From NCBI RefSeq assembly GCF_003248605.1, contig NZ_QFPF01000009.1:14266-78265 (forward strand): DNA of 64,000 bases. The letters are read 5' to 3'. A model generated the notes under the pieces. The model was not told where the DNA came from, did no database searches, and saw only the letters and a program-made list of their open reading frames with translations. The DNA comes from Microbacterium sp. GTDB lineage: Bacteria; Actinomycetota; Actinomycetes; Actinomycetales; Microbacteriaceae. Positions 1 through 9,561 of this stretch are shown one piece after another. Position 1 is the stretch's first letter. Every line of letters begins with the position of its first letter. The translations under genes were made by a program, and so were the position numbers.

Positions 1-16
1 GGCGGGGTTTGCCCAT

Positions 17-88
17 GTTGGGGCGTCGGGGCTGCGTTGGGGCGTGCTGCAGCGCGCCCCACGGTGGTTTGAACGCCCCAACGCGGCA
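17..88. repeat. Dispersed palindromic (REP-like) element, copy 1
   Basis: This is a GC-rich imperfect palindrome. The outer arms GTTGGGGCGT (17-26) and ACGCCCCAAC (73-82) pair perfectly. An inner stem TGGGGCG (38-44) pairs with CGCCCCA (55-61), and the unpaired inner segments form an internal loop. By hand alignment without gaps, positions 17-84 match 48584-48651 at 54 of 68 positions, so the two are members of one dispersed family. It lies just downstream of the aquaporin stop on the minus strand. Whether it acts as a terminator, a nuclease barrier or a RAYT-type REP is unknown. Confidence 0.7.
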
Positions 89-110
89 CAGACGGCGCGG
101 GATGCTGCGG

Positions 111-935
111 CTACGACTTCTTCGTGGCGTCGAACAGTGCGCGGTACGACCAGCCGGCCAGCAGCGCGCCGAGGATCGGGAAGACCAGGAAGACCCACAG
201 CTGCCCGAGCGCGTCGGGTCCGCCGTAGATCGCCGTGGCGATCGAGCGGGCGGGGTTCACCGAGGTGTTGTCGACGGGGATGCTCACGAGATGGATGAGG
301 GTGAGCGAGAGCCCGATCGCGAGGCCCGCGAAGGTCGTGCCGCGCGTCGAGTGCGTGACGCCCAGGATCACGAGCAGAAACAGGAACGTGAGGATCACCT
401 CGATGATCATCGCGGCGGCGATGCCGAAGCCGCCCGGCGACAGCACGCCCCAGCCGTTGCTGGCGAAGCCGCCGTCCTGGGCCGCCGAGAGCCAGCCCTC
501 GGGGCCGAACAGGCCGACGAGGACGATGGCGGTCGTCGCGGCCGCACCGCCGACGATCTGCGCGGCGATGTAGCCGCCGGCCTCGCGCCAGGGAAAGCGA
601 CCCGCGGCCGCAAGGCCCAGGGTCACGGCGGGGTTGAAGTGCCCGCCCGAGATCGGCCCGAAGGCGTAGGCGCCCATGATCACGGTGAGCCCGACCGCGA
701 ACGACGCCGCGATGTAGACGATTCCGGGGGCGAACGCGCCGGCCTCGTTCGCCAGGTGCGAGCCGAAGAGCGCGGTGCCGATGAGGCCGAACACGAGCAG
801 GAAGGTGCCGAAGCCCTCGGCGGCGAGCTTGGCGCCGGTCGAAGGGCCGGCGGGCTGCAGCTCGGGAGTGTGCGCGAGTTCGGTGGGGTCGATCGGTGTC
901 TCAGGGCGCGGATCATCGTTGCGTGCGGGGGACAT
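111..935 (-). CDS. aqpZ: Aquaporin Z-type water channel (MIP family)
   Basis: A predicted inner-membrane water channel of 274 aa. Both family signatures are present: NPA at residues 101-103 within SGGHFNPAVTLG, and NPAR at 227-230 within NTSVNPARS. The stretch LTLIHLVSIP carries the His that narrows the selectivity filter in AqpZ-type water-specific pores, so glycerol transport is less likely. About 34 hydrophilic residues precede the first helix, longer than in E. coli AqpZ. The ATG at 935 is preferred over 983 because AAGGAG stands a short distance upstream of it. The gene is monocistronic, with a terminator hairpin of the neighbouring katA just upstream of its start. Confidence 0.9.
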   Translation of the reverse strand: MSPARNDDPRPETPIDPTELAHTPELQPAGPSTGAKLAAEGFGTFLLVFGLIGTALFGSHLANEAGAFAPGIVYIAASFAVGLTVIMGAYAFGPISGGHFNPAVTLGLAAAGRFPWREAGGYIAAQIVGGAAATTAIVLVGLFGPEGWLSAAQDGGFASNGWGVLSPGGFGIAAAMIIEVILTFLFLLVILGVTHSTRGTTFAGLAIGLSLTLIHLVSIPVDNTSVNPARSIATAIYGGPDALGQLWVFLVFPILGALLAGWSYRALFDATKKS

Positions 936-1013
936 CGCCTTCTCCTTCGTGGCGGCGACCCGATCGCGCGCCACCCGCATCATGGCAGGCGGGCGGGGCG
1001 CGGTGAAAGCGGA

Positions 1014-1059
1014 AACGCCGAGGGGCGAGAGGATGTCGATCCCCTCGCCCCTCGGCGTT
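1014..1059 (-). terminator. Rho-independent-type terminator hairpin of katA
   Basis: A 16-bp perfect stem is formed by 1014-1029 and 1044-1059, extended by GG/CC after one mismatch. It begins 15 nt beyond the katA stop on the minus strand. A short run GTTTCCGCTTT follows it, which is weakly T-rich as is usual in high-GC actinobacteria. It separates katA from aqpZ, so aqpZ needs its own promoter. Confidence 0.75.
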
Positions 1060-1074
1060 CACCTGTCCGTGCGG

Positions 1075-2589
1075 TCAGACGCCCACCGGCTCGGCCTCGG
1101 GCTCGGTGCTGTAGGGAGCGCCGGGGGAGTCGGCGGCGGCGTTCGCCTCGGCCTGAGCGCGCACCTTGTCGGCCGTGGTCTGGTCGACCTGGCCCCAGTA
1201 CCAGAGGAAGCGCTCGCGCACCTCCGGGCGGGTCAGCGACTCGTACTGGCCGACGAGGGTCTCCACGAATCGAGCCTTCTGCGCGTCGTCGAACACCTCG
1301 CGCACGAGGGTGCCGGCCTGGCCGAAGTCGTCGTCCTCGGCGCGCAGCGTGTAGGCCGAGCGCACGAGGTCGCCGTCGTTCTGCCATCCGCCCTCACCGG
1401 CGCGCACGGCGTCGGCGCGCGGGCCGCCCAGCGAGTTCGGGGCGTAGACCGGGCGCTCGCCGCCGGAGAAGAAGTGACGCATCGCGCCCTCCTTGCCGTA
1501 GGAGTGCACCTCGGAGAGCGGGCGGTTCACCGGCAGCTCGTTGTAGTTGGTGCCGATGCGGTAGCGGTGCGCGTCGGCGTAGGAGAAAATACGCGCGAGG
1601 AGCATCTTGTCGGGGCTCGCGTCGATGCCGGGGACGAAGTTCGACGGCGCGAAGGCGGCCTGCTCGATCTCGGCGAAGTAGTTCACCGGGTTGCGGTTGA
1701 GCTCGAACTCGCCGATCTTGCGCAGCGGGAAGTCCGCGTGCGGCCAGATCTTGGTCAGGTCGAACGGGTTGAAGCGATAGGTCTTCGCCTCGTCGTTCGT
1801 CATGATCTGCACCGAGACGTCCCACTTCGGGAACTCGCCCCGGTCGATCGCGTCGTACAGGTCGCGCAGGTAGTAGTCGGTGTCTTCGCCGACGATCTGC
1901 TGTGCCTGCTCGCCCGTGATGTTGTGCACGCCCTGCTGGGAGTGGAAGTGGTACTTCACCCAGAACGTCTCGCCGGCCGCGTTGATCCACTGGTACGTGT
2001 GCGAGCCGTAGCCGTTGACGTGACGCCACGAGGTGGGCAGCCCGCGGTCGCCCATGAGGTAGGTGACCTGGTGGGCCGACTCGGGGGAGAGGGTCCAGAA
2101 GTCCCACTGCATGTCGGCGTCGCGCAGGTGCGTGTGCGGCAGGCGCTTCTGCGAGCGGATGAAGTCCGGGAACTTGATGCCGTCGCGGATGAAGAACACC
2201 GGGGTGTTGTTGCCGACGAGGTCGTAGTTGCCCTCGGGGGTGTAGAACTTCAGCGCGAAGCCGCGCACGTCGCGCCATGTGTCGGGCGAGCCGAGCTCAC
2301 CGGCGACCGACGAGAAGCGCAGCAGCAGCGGCGTCTCGGCGCCCTGCTGGAACAGCGCTGCGCGGGTGTAGGCCGACACATCCTCCGTGATGGTCATGGT
2401 GCCGAAGGCGCCGCCGCCCTTGGCGTGCACGACACGCTCCGGCACGCGCTCGCGGTTGAACTGCGCGAGTTTCTCGACGAGGTAGTGGTCGTGCAGCACG
2501 GTGGCGCCGTCGGCGCCGACCGTGCGCGAGAACTCGTCGGACGCGACGGGCGCCCCGTTGTCCTTCGTGGTGTAAGTCGGATCAGTCAT
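1075..2589 (-). CDS. katA: Monofunctional haem catalase (clade 3, KatA type)
   Basis: Decomposes hydrogen peroxide to water and oxygen in the cytoplasm. The 504-aa product is the size of a small-subunit catalase. Visible catalytic features are RVVHAKG with the essential His at about residue 55, VGNNTPVFF with the active-site Asn at about 128, and the proximal haem-ligand region [14 protein letters not shown] near residue 340. The ATG at 2589 follows AAAGGAA and overlaps the end of the upstream fur gene by 8 nt, so fur and katA form one translationally coupled transcript. Regulation is expected to be by that Fur/PerR-type repressor, as in mycobacterial furA-kat and Streptomyces catR-catA pairs. 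Confidence 0.95.
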   Translation of the reverse strand: MTDPTYTTKDNGAPVASDEFSRTVGADGATVLHDHYLVEKLAQFNRERVPERVVHAKGGGAFGTMTITEDVSAYTRAALFQQGAETPLLLRFSSVAGELGSPDTWRDVRGFALKFYTPEGNYDLVGNNTPVFFIRDGIKFPDFIRSQKRLPHTHLRDADMQWDFWTLSPESAHQVTYLMGDRGLPTSWRHVNGYGSHTYQWINAAGETFWVKYHFHSQQGVHNITGEQAQQIVGEDTDYYLRDLYDAIDRGEFPKWDVSVQIMTNDEAKTYRFNPFDLTKIWPHADFPLRKIGEFELNRNPVNYFAEIEQAAFAPSNFVPGIDASPDKMLLARIFSYADAHRYRIGTNYNELPVNRPLSEVHSYGKEGAMRHFFSGGERPVYAPNSLGGPRADAVRAGEGGWQNDGDLVRSAYTLRAEDDDFGQAGTLVREVFDDAQKARFVETLVGQYESLTRPEVRERFLWYWGQVDQTTADKVRAQAEANAAADSPGAPYSTEPEAEPVGV

Positions 2590-3055
2590 CTCTCTGTTTC
2601 CTTTCGCACTCGGCACAGATGGCCCGGAACGTCACGCTCGCCTCGAGGACGCGCATGCCGTGGTCATGGGAGGGGTGCAGGCAGGGCGCCGCACCCACGG
2701 CGCACTCGACGTCTTCGACACGACCGCACACGATGCACTGCACGTGATGGTGGTTGTCGTCGTCTCGGTGCAGTTCGTACAGTGCGCTCGGGGCGCCCGG
2801 AAGGCTCACGCGGCGCACGACGCCGGCGGCGGTGAGGTCGTTCACGACCCCGTGCACGGTCTGCAGCGCGATGCCGGGCACACGTGCGCGGACCGCTCCG
2901 TGCAGCAGATCGACGGGGGCGTGCGGCGCCTCGTTCAGCGCCTCGAGCACGGCGGTGCGCTGTGCCGTGACCCGGAGCCCCGCGGCGCGCAGCAGCGGCG
3001 ACGCCTCGAACTGCTCCGGCAGGCCGGAGACATCGTCGAGGGGGGTGATCGTCAC
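2582..3055 (-). CDS. Fur-family repressor, PerR/CatR type, paired with catalase
   Basis: A DNA-binding metalloregulator of 157 aa. The N-terminal winged helix contains [14 protein letters not shown] (residues about 27-40). The C-terminal dimer domain has the metal-binding cluster [10 protein letters not shown] (about 102-111) and a second pair CAEC near the end, a typical structural-zinc four-Cys arrangement. Its position directly upstream of katA, with overlapping reading frames, points to a peroxide sensor rather than an iron-uptake regulator (inference from context). The start is GTG at 3055. A TAGACT hexamer ends 6 nt before it, so the mRNA is probably leaderless, and a 20-bp inverted repeat adjoins that hexamer. 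Confidence 0.9.
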   Translation of the reverse strand: MTITPLDDVSGLPEQFEASPLLRAAGLRVTAQRTAVLEALNEAPHAPVDLLHGAVRARVPGIALQTVHGVVNDLTAAGVVRRVSLPGAPSALYELHRDDDNHHHVQCIVCGRVEDVECAVGAAPCLHPSHDHGMRVLEASVTFRAICAECERKQRDD

Positions 3056-3061
3056 CGTCCC

Positions 3062-3087
3062 AGTCTAGCTAATCCTGAATGATTAGC
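3062..3087 (-). promoter_or_regulatory. fur-katA promoter with adjoining inverted-repeat operator
   Basis: On the minus strand the order is an inverted repeat with arms GCTAATC/GATTAGC and a 6-nt spacer (3087-3068), immediately followed by TAGACT (3067-3062), then six bases, then the GTG of fur. The repeat is AT-rich in an otherwise GC-rich region and would sit in the -35/-10 spacer, the expected place for an autorepressor site. Binding by the Fur protein is inferred from position only. Confidence 0.65.
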
Positions 3088-3125
3088 AACAATGAACACC
3101 TCGTGAATTGCACGGGATGCTGTCG

Positions 3126-4445
3126 TCACAGCCGTCCCGCGGCCTTCAGCTCGAGATACCTGTCGGCGACCTTCGGGGGCAGCTCGTCCGGGCCCTCGGC
3201 GATCGCCTCGGCCCCCAGGCGCGTGATGGCGTCGGCGAGGCGGCGCGCGTCGAGGAGCGTGCGCTCCGCGGCCGCCGCCCGCCAGATGTCGTCTGCGGAG
3301 GAGCGACGCGTCGCAGCCTCCGCGATGCCGGTGTCGGTGACCGAGCCGACGATGACGCGTGCGCGGGCGGTCAGGCGCGGCAGGGCGCCGAGCAGGGCAC
3401 GGCTGGCGCTTGCGGCATCGAGGGCGGACAGCAGCACGACGAGGGAGGGACGCGTGGTCAGGCGCGCCGCCTCGCCGAGCGCCTGATCCCAGTCGGTGTC
3501 GATCAGCTGCGGCTCGACACCGGCGAGCGCGTCGACCATCGCCGGCAGCAGCGCCTGCCCGCGCCGACCCGTGACCCGCGCGCGAACGAGGCGATCGAAC
3601 ACGACGAGATGCACGTGATCGCCTGCCCGGTCGGCGAGGGCCGCGAGCAGCAGCGCCGCCTCCATCGCCGCATCCAGCCGGGTGCCATCGCCCACGCGCG
3701 CGGCCGACGTGCGGCCCGAGTCGATCACGATCACGACGTGACGATCGCGTTCGGGGCGCCACGTGCGCAGCATCGTCGTGCGCGCGCGGGCGGTCGCGCG
3801 CCAGTCGATCGAGCGCACATCGTCGCCGCGCACGTACTCGCGCAGCGAATCGAACTCGGTGCCCTGGCCGCGGATCTGCACGCTGGTCGATCCGTCCAGC
3901 TCACGGAGCCGGGCAAAGCGCGAGGGCAGGTGCCGCCGCGACGCGAAGGGAGGCAGCACGCGCAGCGCCCCGGGCGCATCCCTGCGCGCCTGCCGGCCGG
4001 CGAATCCCAGCGGGCCGCCCGAGCGCACGACGACGAACCCGGTGCGGCGCTCGCCGCGGCGGCGCGGACGCAGGACGATGCCGATGCGGCGGCTCTCGCC
4101 GGGCGGCACCTCCAGGCGCGCGCGCGCCGGTTCGGCTGCCGCCGTGGGCTGCCATCCATCGCGCAGCCACCCGTGCACCGGGCGCGCACCGTCGTTGGCG
4201 ACGATCACCGAGGTGGGGACCGCTTCGCCGAGGCGTGCCCGCGCGGGCAGGTCGCGTGCGATGCGCAGCGTCCGCGGATCGGCCGCCGCGACGAGATCCG
4301 CCGCGAACAGGGCGAGGCAGAGGAGGATCCAGCCGCCCGCGGCGATCCAGGCGACGGATGCCCGGCCCCCCGCCGCCGCGGACAGCAGCACGACGGGCAC
4401 GACACCGAGCCCCGTGAGCAGGGCGGCGCGGCCGGTGAGGTACAT
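3126..4445 (-). CDS. DUF58 / VWA-like domain protein
   Basis: Last gene of the MoxR operon, 439 aa. Two hydrophobic helices at the N terminus (about residues 5-50) are followed by a beta-rich segment, the DUF58 signature GQGTEFDSLREYVRGDD (about 223-239) with DIDW-like RSIDWRATAR, and a VWA-like fold beginning RHVVIVIDSGRT. DUF58 proteins accompany MoxR AAA+ ATPases and are thought to act as their substrates or adaptors in envelope or stress functions; the actual role here is unknown. The ATG at 4445 lies 23 nt after the MoxR stop with no strong ribosome site, so coupling is likely. Confidence 0.85.
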   Translation of the reverse strand: MYLTGRAALLTGLGVVPVVLLSAAAGGRASVAWIAAGGWILLCLALFAADLVAAADPRTLRIARDLPARARLGEAVPTSVIVANDGARPVHGWLRDGWQPTAAAEPARARLEVPPGESRRIGIVLRPRRRGERRTGFVVVRSGGPLGFAGRQARRDAPGALRVLPPFASRRHLPSRFARLRELDGSTSVQIRGQGTEFDSLREYVRGDDVRSIDWRATARARTTMLRTWRPERDRHVVIVIDSGRTSAARVGDGTRLDAAMEAALLLAALADRAGDHVHLVVFDRLVRARVTGRRGQALLPAMVDALAGVEPQLIDTDWDQALGEAARLTTRPSLVVLLSALDAASASRALLGALPRLTARARVIVGSVTDTGIAEAATRRSSADDIWRAAAAERTLLDARRLADAITRLGAEAIAEGPDELPPKVADRYLELKAAGRL

Positions 4446-4468
4446 GGCGGATCGATTCGCGAGGCGGG

Positions 4469-5421
<953 letters not shown>

Positions 5422-5425
<4 letters not shown>

Positions 5426-6648
5426 CGGGTTGCTCCTTCGTCTCGCAGGGCGGCGCGCACGGCGCGCTCGAGGTCGTCCAGCCCGTCGCTGATCGCGACG
5501 AGATCCTTCTCCGTGCCGGGGACGTCGTCCACGAGCAGCGCCCGCACGCGCGCCCGCGGCGCCCCCGTGCGGTCGGCCGCAGCGTCCGCGATCGTGTGCA
5601 CATCTGCGGCGCGACCGAGTCCCAGCATCCGCGCAAGTCTGCCCGCCGCGCCGATGCGCAGCGCGTCGGCGGCGTGCGCGGTGTCGCGGCCGCGGGCGTA
5701 GAGGCGCGCGCGGCCCTCCATGGTCTCGGACGCCCGCACGGTCACCGGCAGGTCTTCGACGACGAGAGGGCCGAACCGCCGTCCGCGCCAGATCGCGGCC
5801 GCGACCGCCGCAGCGGCGAGTACGACGATCGCGGGGGTGACCCACCCGGGTGTCAGCTCGCCGAGCGTGGGCTCGGCCGCGATGTCGGCGTCGTCGACGC
5901 CGGGGGAGTACCAGACCACGGTGGGCAGGCGTCCCATGAGGCTGAGCGCGAGCGCGGCGTTGCCGTTTTGCGCGAGGGCCGAGTTGATCACGATCTCGCG
6001 ACCGTCCAGGGCCGAGGCGACACCGCCGGTCGCGCTCTCGCCCACCAGCAGGCCGTAGCCCCCGCCTGTGGGGTAGCAGGCGGTCAGGCCCGCGGCCGTT
6101 CCCGGCTGCAGCAGGCGCCCCGGCACGATCTCGCCCGCGCGGGCCGCCACCTCGCTCGCGCACTCGGGCGCGACGGGCGCGTCGGGCGCGAAGCCCTCGG
6201 ACAGCGCGCCGGGCAGCACGATCTCGACCGCCCGCGCGCGGGGGTCGATCAGGACGACGTCGGTCGCGGCGTCGACGATCCCGCGCAGGGTGTCGTCGCT
6301 GAGCAGGGGGGAGTCCGCCGTGACGAGCGTGGCGGGGGATGCTGTCGCCAGAGCCTCCCGCGCATTCTCGCGATCGCGGGCGATCACGACATCGATCCCG
6401 CCCTCGCGCAGCAGCTCGACCACCGCGGCGGCGCCGTCCGGCCCCCGGCTCTCGGGGTCGAGCACGTCGCGCTCCGACCATTCGCCCAGGCCGGAGAGCG
6501 CGGCGCCGGCACCGCCGACCACCACCAGCAGACCGGCGATCGCCGCCCAGGCCCACAGCGACCGGCGACGGGAGGACGGGGCGGCACCGGGGGGCGCGGC
6601 ACGCGAGGCGGCCCCGGGCGCGATCGAGGACGTCGTCGCGCCGCTCAC
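5422..6648 (-). CDS. DUF4350 domain membrane protein
   Basis: A 408-aa membrane protein of the conserved actinobacterial MoxR cluster. A basic/Ala-Pro N terminus precedes a first helix (LWAWAAIAGLLVVVGGAG, about residues 31-48). A long extracytoplasmic domain follows, including SRGPDGAAAVVELLREGG, typical of the DUF4350 fold. A second helix (AIVVLAAAAVAAAIW, near residue 275) and a cytoplasmic tail end the protein. It overlaps both neighbours by 4 nt (ATGA), indicating a single translational unit. The function is unknown. The family always occurs with MoxR and DUF58 genes, which suggests a signal-sensing or scaffold role. Confidence 0.85.
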
Positions 6649-7310
6649 CGGGGGGCCTCCGAGGCTGCACCGGTCACCGAAACGAGCGCGGGGCGGGCAG
6701 AGCCGACCTCACGGTCGGCGCGAGCGACACGCTCGTAGAGTGCGGCGGTCGCGGGGCGGCGCAGATACCGCACATCGTCGAACGCGTCGGCCGCGGCGTC
6801 GAGATCGGCGGCCAGCGTCGGGAACGCCCGGGTGGCTGCACGTGCGAAGGCGTGCACGGTCGCTCCGGGCGCAAGATCCACCACGCCGCGCTCGAGGGTC
6901 CCGCGGGCCAGCGCGCGCAGGCGCAGGATCACCGCCGTGTCATAGTCCCCCGAGGCCGCGGACGCCTCGGCCTCGGCCCGAAGGCTCGCGGCCGAGCGCG
7001 CCTCGTCGCCGTCGAACAGGCCGGGGCCCGCGGCACGCGATCTCGCCGACATGCGCGGCCTGCCCCAGATCGCGAAGGCGGCCGCGATCAGGCCGATCGC
7101 GACGACCGCGATCCCCACGAGGATCGCGGGGCCGAGGCCCGCCGGCGCCTGTGCGCCGAAGAGGGCCTCGAGCGCGTCGCCGATCGCCTGCGCGATGCGG
7201 TCGAGCGGCGTCGGCTCGGCGGCGGCGAACTCGGGCCGGGAGAGCACACGTTCGGCCTGCTCGCGCGCCTCGTCGCCGTCGGGCGTGAGCGGTGGTTCGG
7301 CGAAGATCAC
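6645..7310 (-). CDS. DUF4129 domain membrane protein
   Basis: A 221-aa protein with one membrane helix (LGPAILVGIAVVAIGLIAAAF, about residues 53-73) and a cytoplasmic DUF4129 domain whose hallmark YDTAVILRLRALARGTLERG begins near residue 115. The start is GTG at 7310. It forms a GTGA overlap with the preceding gene and an ATGA overlap with DUF4350. DUF4129 is also found at the C terminus of transglutaminase-like envelope proteins. Here it is a stand-alone member of the MoxR cluster, of unknown biochemical role. Confidence 0.85.
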   Translation of the reverse strand: MIFAEPPLTPDGDEAREQAERVLSRPEFAAAEPTPLDRIAQAIGDALEALFGAQAPAGLGPAILVGIAVVAIGLIAAAFAIWGRPRMSARSRAAGPGLFDGDEARSAASLRAEAEASAASGDYDTAVILRLRALARGTLERGVVDLAPGATVHAFARAATRAFPTLAADLDAAADAFDDVRYLRRPATAALYERVARADREVGSARPALVSVTGAASEAPR

Positions 7311-8623
7311 GCCGGCGGCGGCTCTCGGTCGGCCGATCCGGCACCGGGCGCCGTCCACTGCGTCGCCGCGGGCGGGACGGGCAGCGGTGGGGTGGCGGGC
7401 GGCTGCGGCGCGGACGGCGCGGTGGGCGCGACGGCGCTGCCCGCGGGCGGCTGCGGCGCATATCCGTAAGGGGCCTGCGCGCCGGGCGGCATGGGATACC
7501 CGTACGGTGGCTGGGCGTATCCGTACGGTGGCTGTGCGGGCGCGCCGTAGGCCGGCCCGTACGCGGGCGCACGCACCGGCGCCGGGCGGCCGGGATGCAC
7601 GGCCCAGGGGTCCTCGAGGGTGGGGGCGCCGGCATCCCGCCGCTCGACGTAGGTCAGCAGGTCGATGTCGAGCCCCTCGTGCCGCATGCGGCAATCGACA
7701 TAGAGCAGCACCGAGGCGGTTGCCTGCACGACGAGCGCGACCGCCTGCACGAGGAGCACGACGATGTTGCCGAGCAGGATCGCGACGACGAAGCCGATGA
7801 CCGCCTCGGCGCCGGGCTCGCCGGTGGGTGCGAAGACGGTGAGGAAGCCGCTGGAGAGCAGCGAGAAGGGGATCTGCACGAACTGGGCGATGACGCCGAA
7901 CAGCAGCGAGATGACGACGATCACACCGAGGATCGGCCAGAACCGGCGGCGCGTCAGCCGCCAGGACCGGGCGATCGCCCCCCGCACGCTCGCGCGCTCG
8001 AGGATGATCGCGCTCGGCGCGAGCAGCAGCTTGGTGCTCAGCCACAGGTAGAGCGGAATCGCGCCGAGGAATACGAGGATCGTCAGCACAACGGCCAGGA
8101 CGGGCCCCGCCGCCGCACCCACCGCGAAGATGACACCGCCCACCGCCGCGACGAAGAGTACGACGGCCAGCAGCACGAGGAAGGTGTAGCCGAGCAGCCG
8201 CCACAGCGAGGGACGCACCTGGCGCCACAGCGCGCCCAGCGTCAGCTTCTCGGCGACGACGGCGTGGGCGACCTCGCCGACGACGACCGCCTGCACGATG
8301 ACCTGGAGTGCGGAGGCGAGAAGCCCGAGCACCAGCCCCGCGAGGGCCGTGACCAGCACGGATCCTGCGGTGACGGCATCCCACTCGTCCGTGCCCGGGG
8401 TCAGGGTGTCGAGCCGCGAGAACGACAGCCAGCCCACCCCCGCGATGCCGACGATCAGCAGGATGAACACGAGCGACTGCACGCCGAGCGCGAAGCCCAG
8501 CAGCACCTTGGGGTTGTGGCGCAGGGCCTGGAACGACCTGCCGAGCACGGCTCCGAAGGTGAGCGGATGCAGCGGGATGATGCCGGGGCGTGCCGCGGGT
8601 GTCCAGCCGGGCTGGGCGCTCAT
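7307..8623 (-). CDS. GPDPase_memb-family polytopic membrane protein with Pro/Tyr/Gly-rich tail
   Basis: The first gene of the five-gene minus-strand operon, 438 aa. About six to eight hydrophobic helices (residues about 35-310) resemble the membrane domain found with glycerophosphodiester phosphodiesterases (Pfam GPDPase_memb), but no catalytic phosphodiesterase domain follows. The C-terminal 130 residues are low-complexity and contain repeated PPYGY units. The ATG at 8623 has a strong GGAGGAAG site and is preferred over upstream in-frame starts. It probably helps organise the membrane complex of the MoxR cluster; that is inference. Confidence 0.8.
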   Translation of the reverse strand: MSAQPGWTPAARPGIIPLHPLTFGAVLGRSFQALRHNPKVLLGFALGVQSLVFILLIVGIAGVGWLSFSRLDTLTPGTDEWDAVTAGSVLVTALAGLVLGLLASALQVIVQAVVVGEVAHAVVAEKLTLGALWRQVRPSLWRLLGYTFLVLLAVVLFVAAVGGVIFAVGAAAGPVLAVVLTILVFLGAIPLYLWLSTKLLLAPSAIILERASVRGAIARSWRLTRRRFWPILGVIVVISLLFGVIAQFVQIPFSLLSSGFLTVFAPTGEPGAEAVIGFVVAILLGNIVVLLVQAVALVVQATASVLLYVDCRMRHEGLDIDLLTYVERRDAGAPTLEDPWAVHPGRPAPVRAPAYGPAYGAPAQPPYGYAQPPYGYPMPPGAQAPYGYAPQPPAGSAVAPTAPSAPQPPATPPLPVPPAATQWTAPGAGSADREPPPA

Positions 8624-8699
8624 GTGCTTCCTCCGTCCGCGGCGGCCGGGGCCGCGGGTCGTCGCGACCGCCCCGCGGGGTGGTCGACCGTCACGTGTT

Positions 8700-8714
8700 C
8701 CCCATCGTTCCACA
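8700..8714 (-). promoter_or_regulatory. 15-bp motif shared with the whiB1 upstream region
   Basis: Read on the minus strand this is TGTGGAACGATGGGG. It matches 13 of 15 bases at 29011-29025 in the same orientation. It lies 77 nt upstream of the minus-strand operon start (8623) and within the 249-nt divergent region shared with mtrA. The shared bases lie outside any supported gene. The function is unknown; it may be a regulator-binding site or a stress-sigma element. Confidence 0.4.
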
Positions 8715-8872
8715 TGCCCGGGGCCCGATCATCCCGGGCGCCGGGGTGTCCAGCTTCTTCCCGGCGGGCCATCGGACGGCGTCCGGCCGGTGTCGACTAC
8801 GCTGTGCCTTGCGGCCCCACGGGGGAGCCGAATCCCGTGATCCCCGTCTCACGAAGGACGAAACGCCGTTCC

Positions 8873-9553
8873 ATGACCTCACGCATCCTGGTCGTCGACG
8901 ATGACACCGCCCTCGCCGAGATGATCGGCATCGTGCTGCGCACGGAGGGCTTCGAGCCGGTGTTCTGCGCCGACGGCGCCATCGCGGTCGACGCCTACCG
9001 CACCGAGCGGCCCGACCTGATCCTGCTCGATCTCATGCTGCCCGGCATGGACGGCATCGAGGTGTGCACACGCGTGCGTGCCGAATCCGGCGTGCCCATC
9101 ATCATGCTGACCGCCCGCACCGACACGGCGGATGTCGTCAAAGGGCTCGAGTCCGGTGCCGACGACTACATCGTGAAGCCGTTCAACCCCAAGGAGCTGG
9201 TCGCGCGCATCCGCACCCGCCTGCGTCCGACGCCCGAGGGGGCGGGTCCGCTGCTGCGCATCGGCGACCTCAGCGTCGACGTCGCCGCCCACGAGGTGCG
9301 TCGCGCCGATGAGGTCATCCCGCTCACCCCCCTCGAGTTCGAGCTCCTGGTCGCGCTGGCGACCAAGCCCCAGCAGGTCTTCTCCCGCGAGATGCTGCTC
9401 GAGCAGGTCTGGGGCTACCACTACAAGGCCGACACGCGCCTCGTGAACGTGCACGTGCAGCGCCTGCGCGCCAAAGTCGAGCAGGATCCCGACAACCCGA
9501 AGATCGTCACGACGGTGCGCGGCGTGGGCTACCGCGCCGGCGCCGTCGTCTGA
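8873..9553 (+). CDS. mtrA: Response regulator MtrA (OmpR/PhoB family)
   Basis: A cytoplasmic transcription factor of 226 aa. It has a receiver domain with acidic pocket VVDDD and phosphoacceptor Asp53 in LLDLMLPGMDG, a switch region MLTART, and Lys in VKPFNPKELVARIR. It ends in an OmpR-type winged helix with LTPLEFELLVALATKPQQVF and RLVNVHVQRLRAKVE, all closely matching mycobacterial MtrA. MtrA with MtrB controls cell-wall and division genes in actinobacteria. The ATG at 8873 gives the family length. A TACGCT hexamer at 8798-8803 suggests a leader of about 60 nt. It is the first gene of mtrA-mtrB-lpqB. Confidence 0.96.
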   Translation: MTSRILVVDDDTALAEMIGIVLRTEGFEPVFCADGAIAVDAYRTERPDLILLDLMLPGMDGIEVCTRVRAESGVPIIMLTARTDTADVVKGLESGADDYIVKPFNPKELVARIRTRLRPTPEGAGPLLRIGDLSVDVAAHEVRRADEVIPLTPLEFELLVALATKPQQVFSREMLLEQVWGYHYKADTRLVNVHVQRLRAKVEQDPDNPKIVTTVRGVGYRAGAVV

Positions 9554-9561
9554 GCGCGGTC

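Noticed and set aside
775-2835. 686-codon open frame antisense to katA
   Set aside because: Overlaps katA, fur and aqpZ, all with clear catalytic or DNA-binding motifs.
7500-7536. Tandem nucleotide repeat as a phase-variable tract
   Set aside because: It encodes PPYGY units in a low-complexity protein tail; copies are few and imperfect, so slippage is unlikely.
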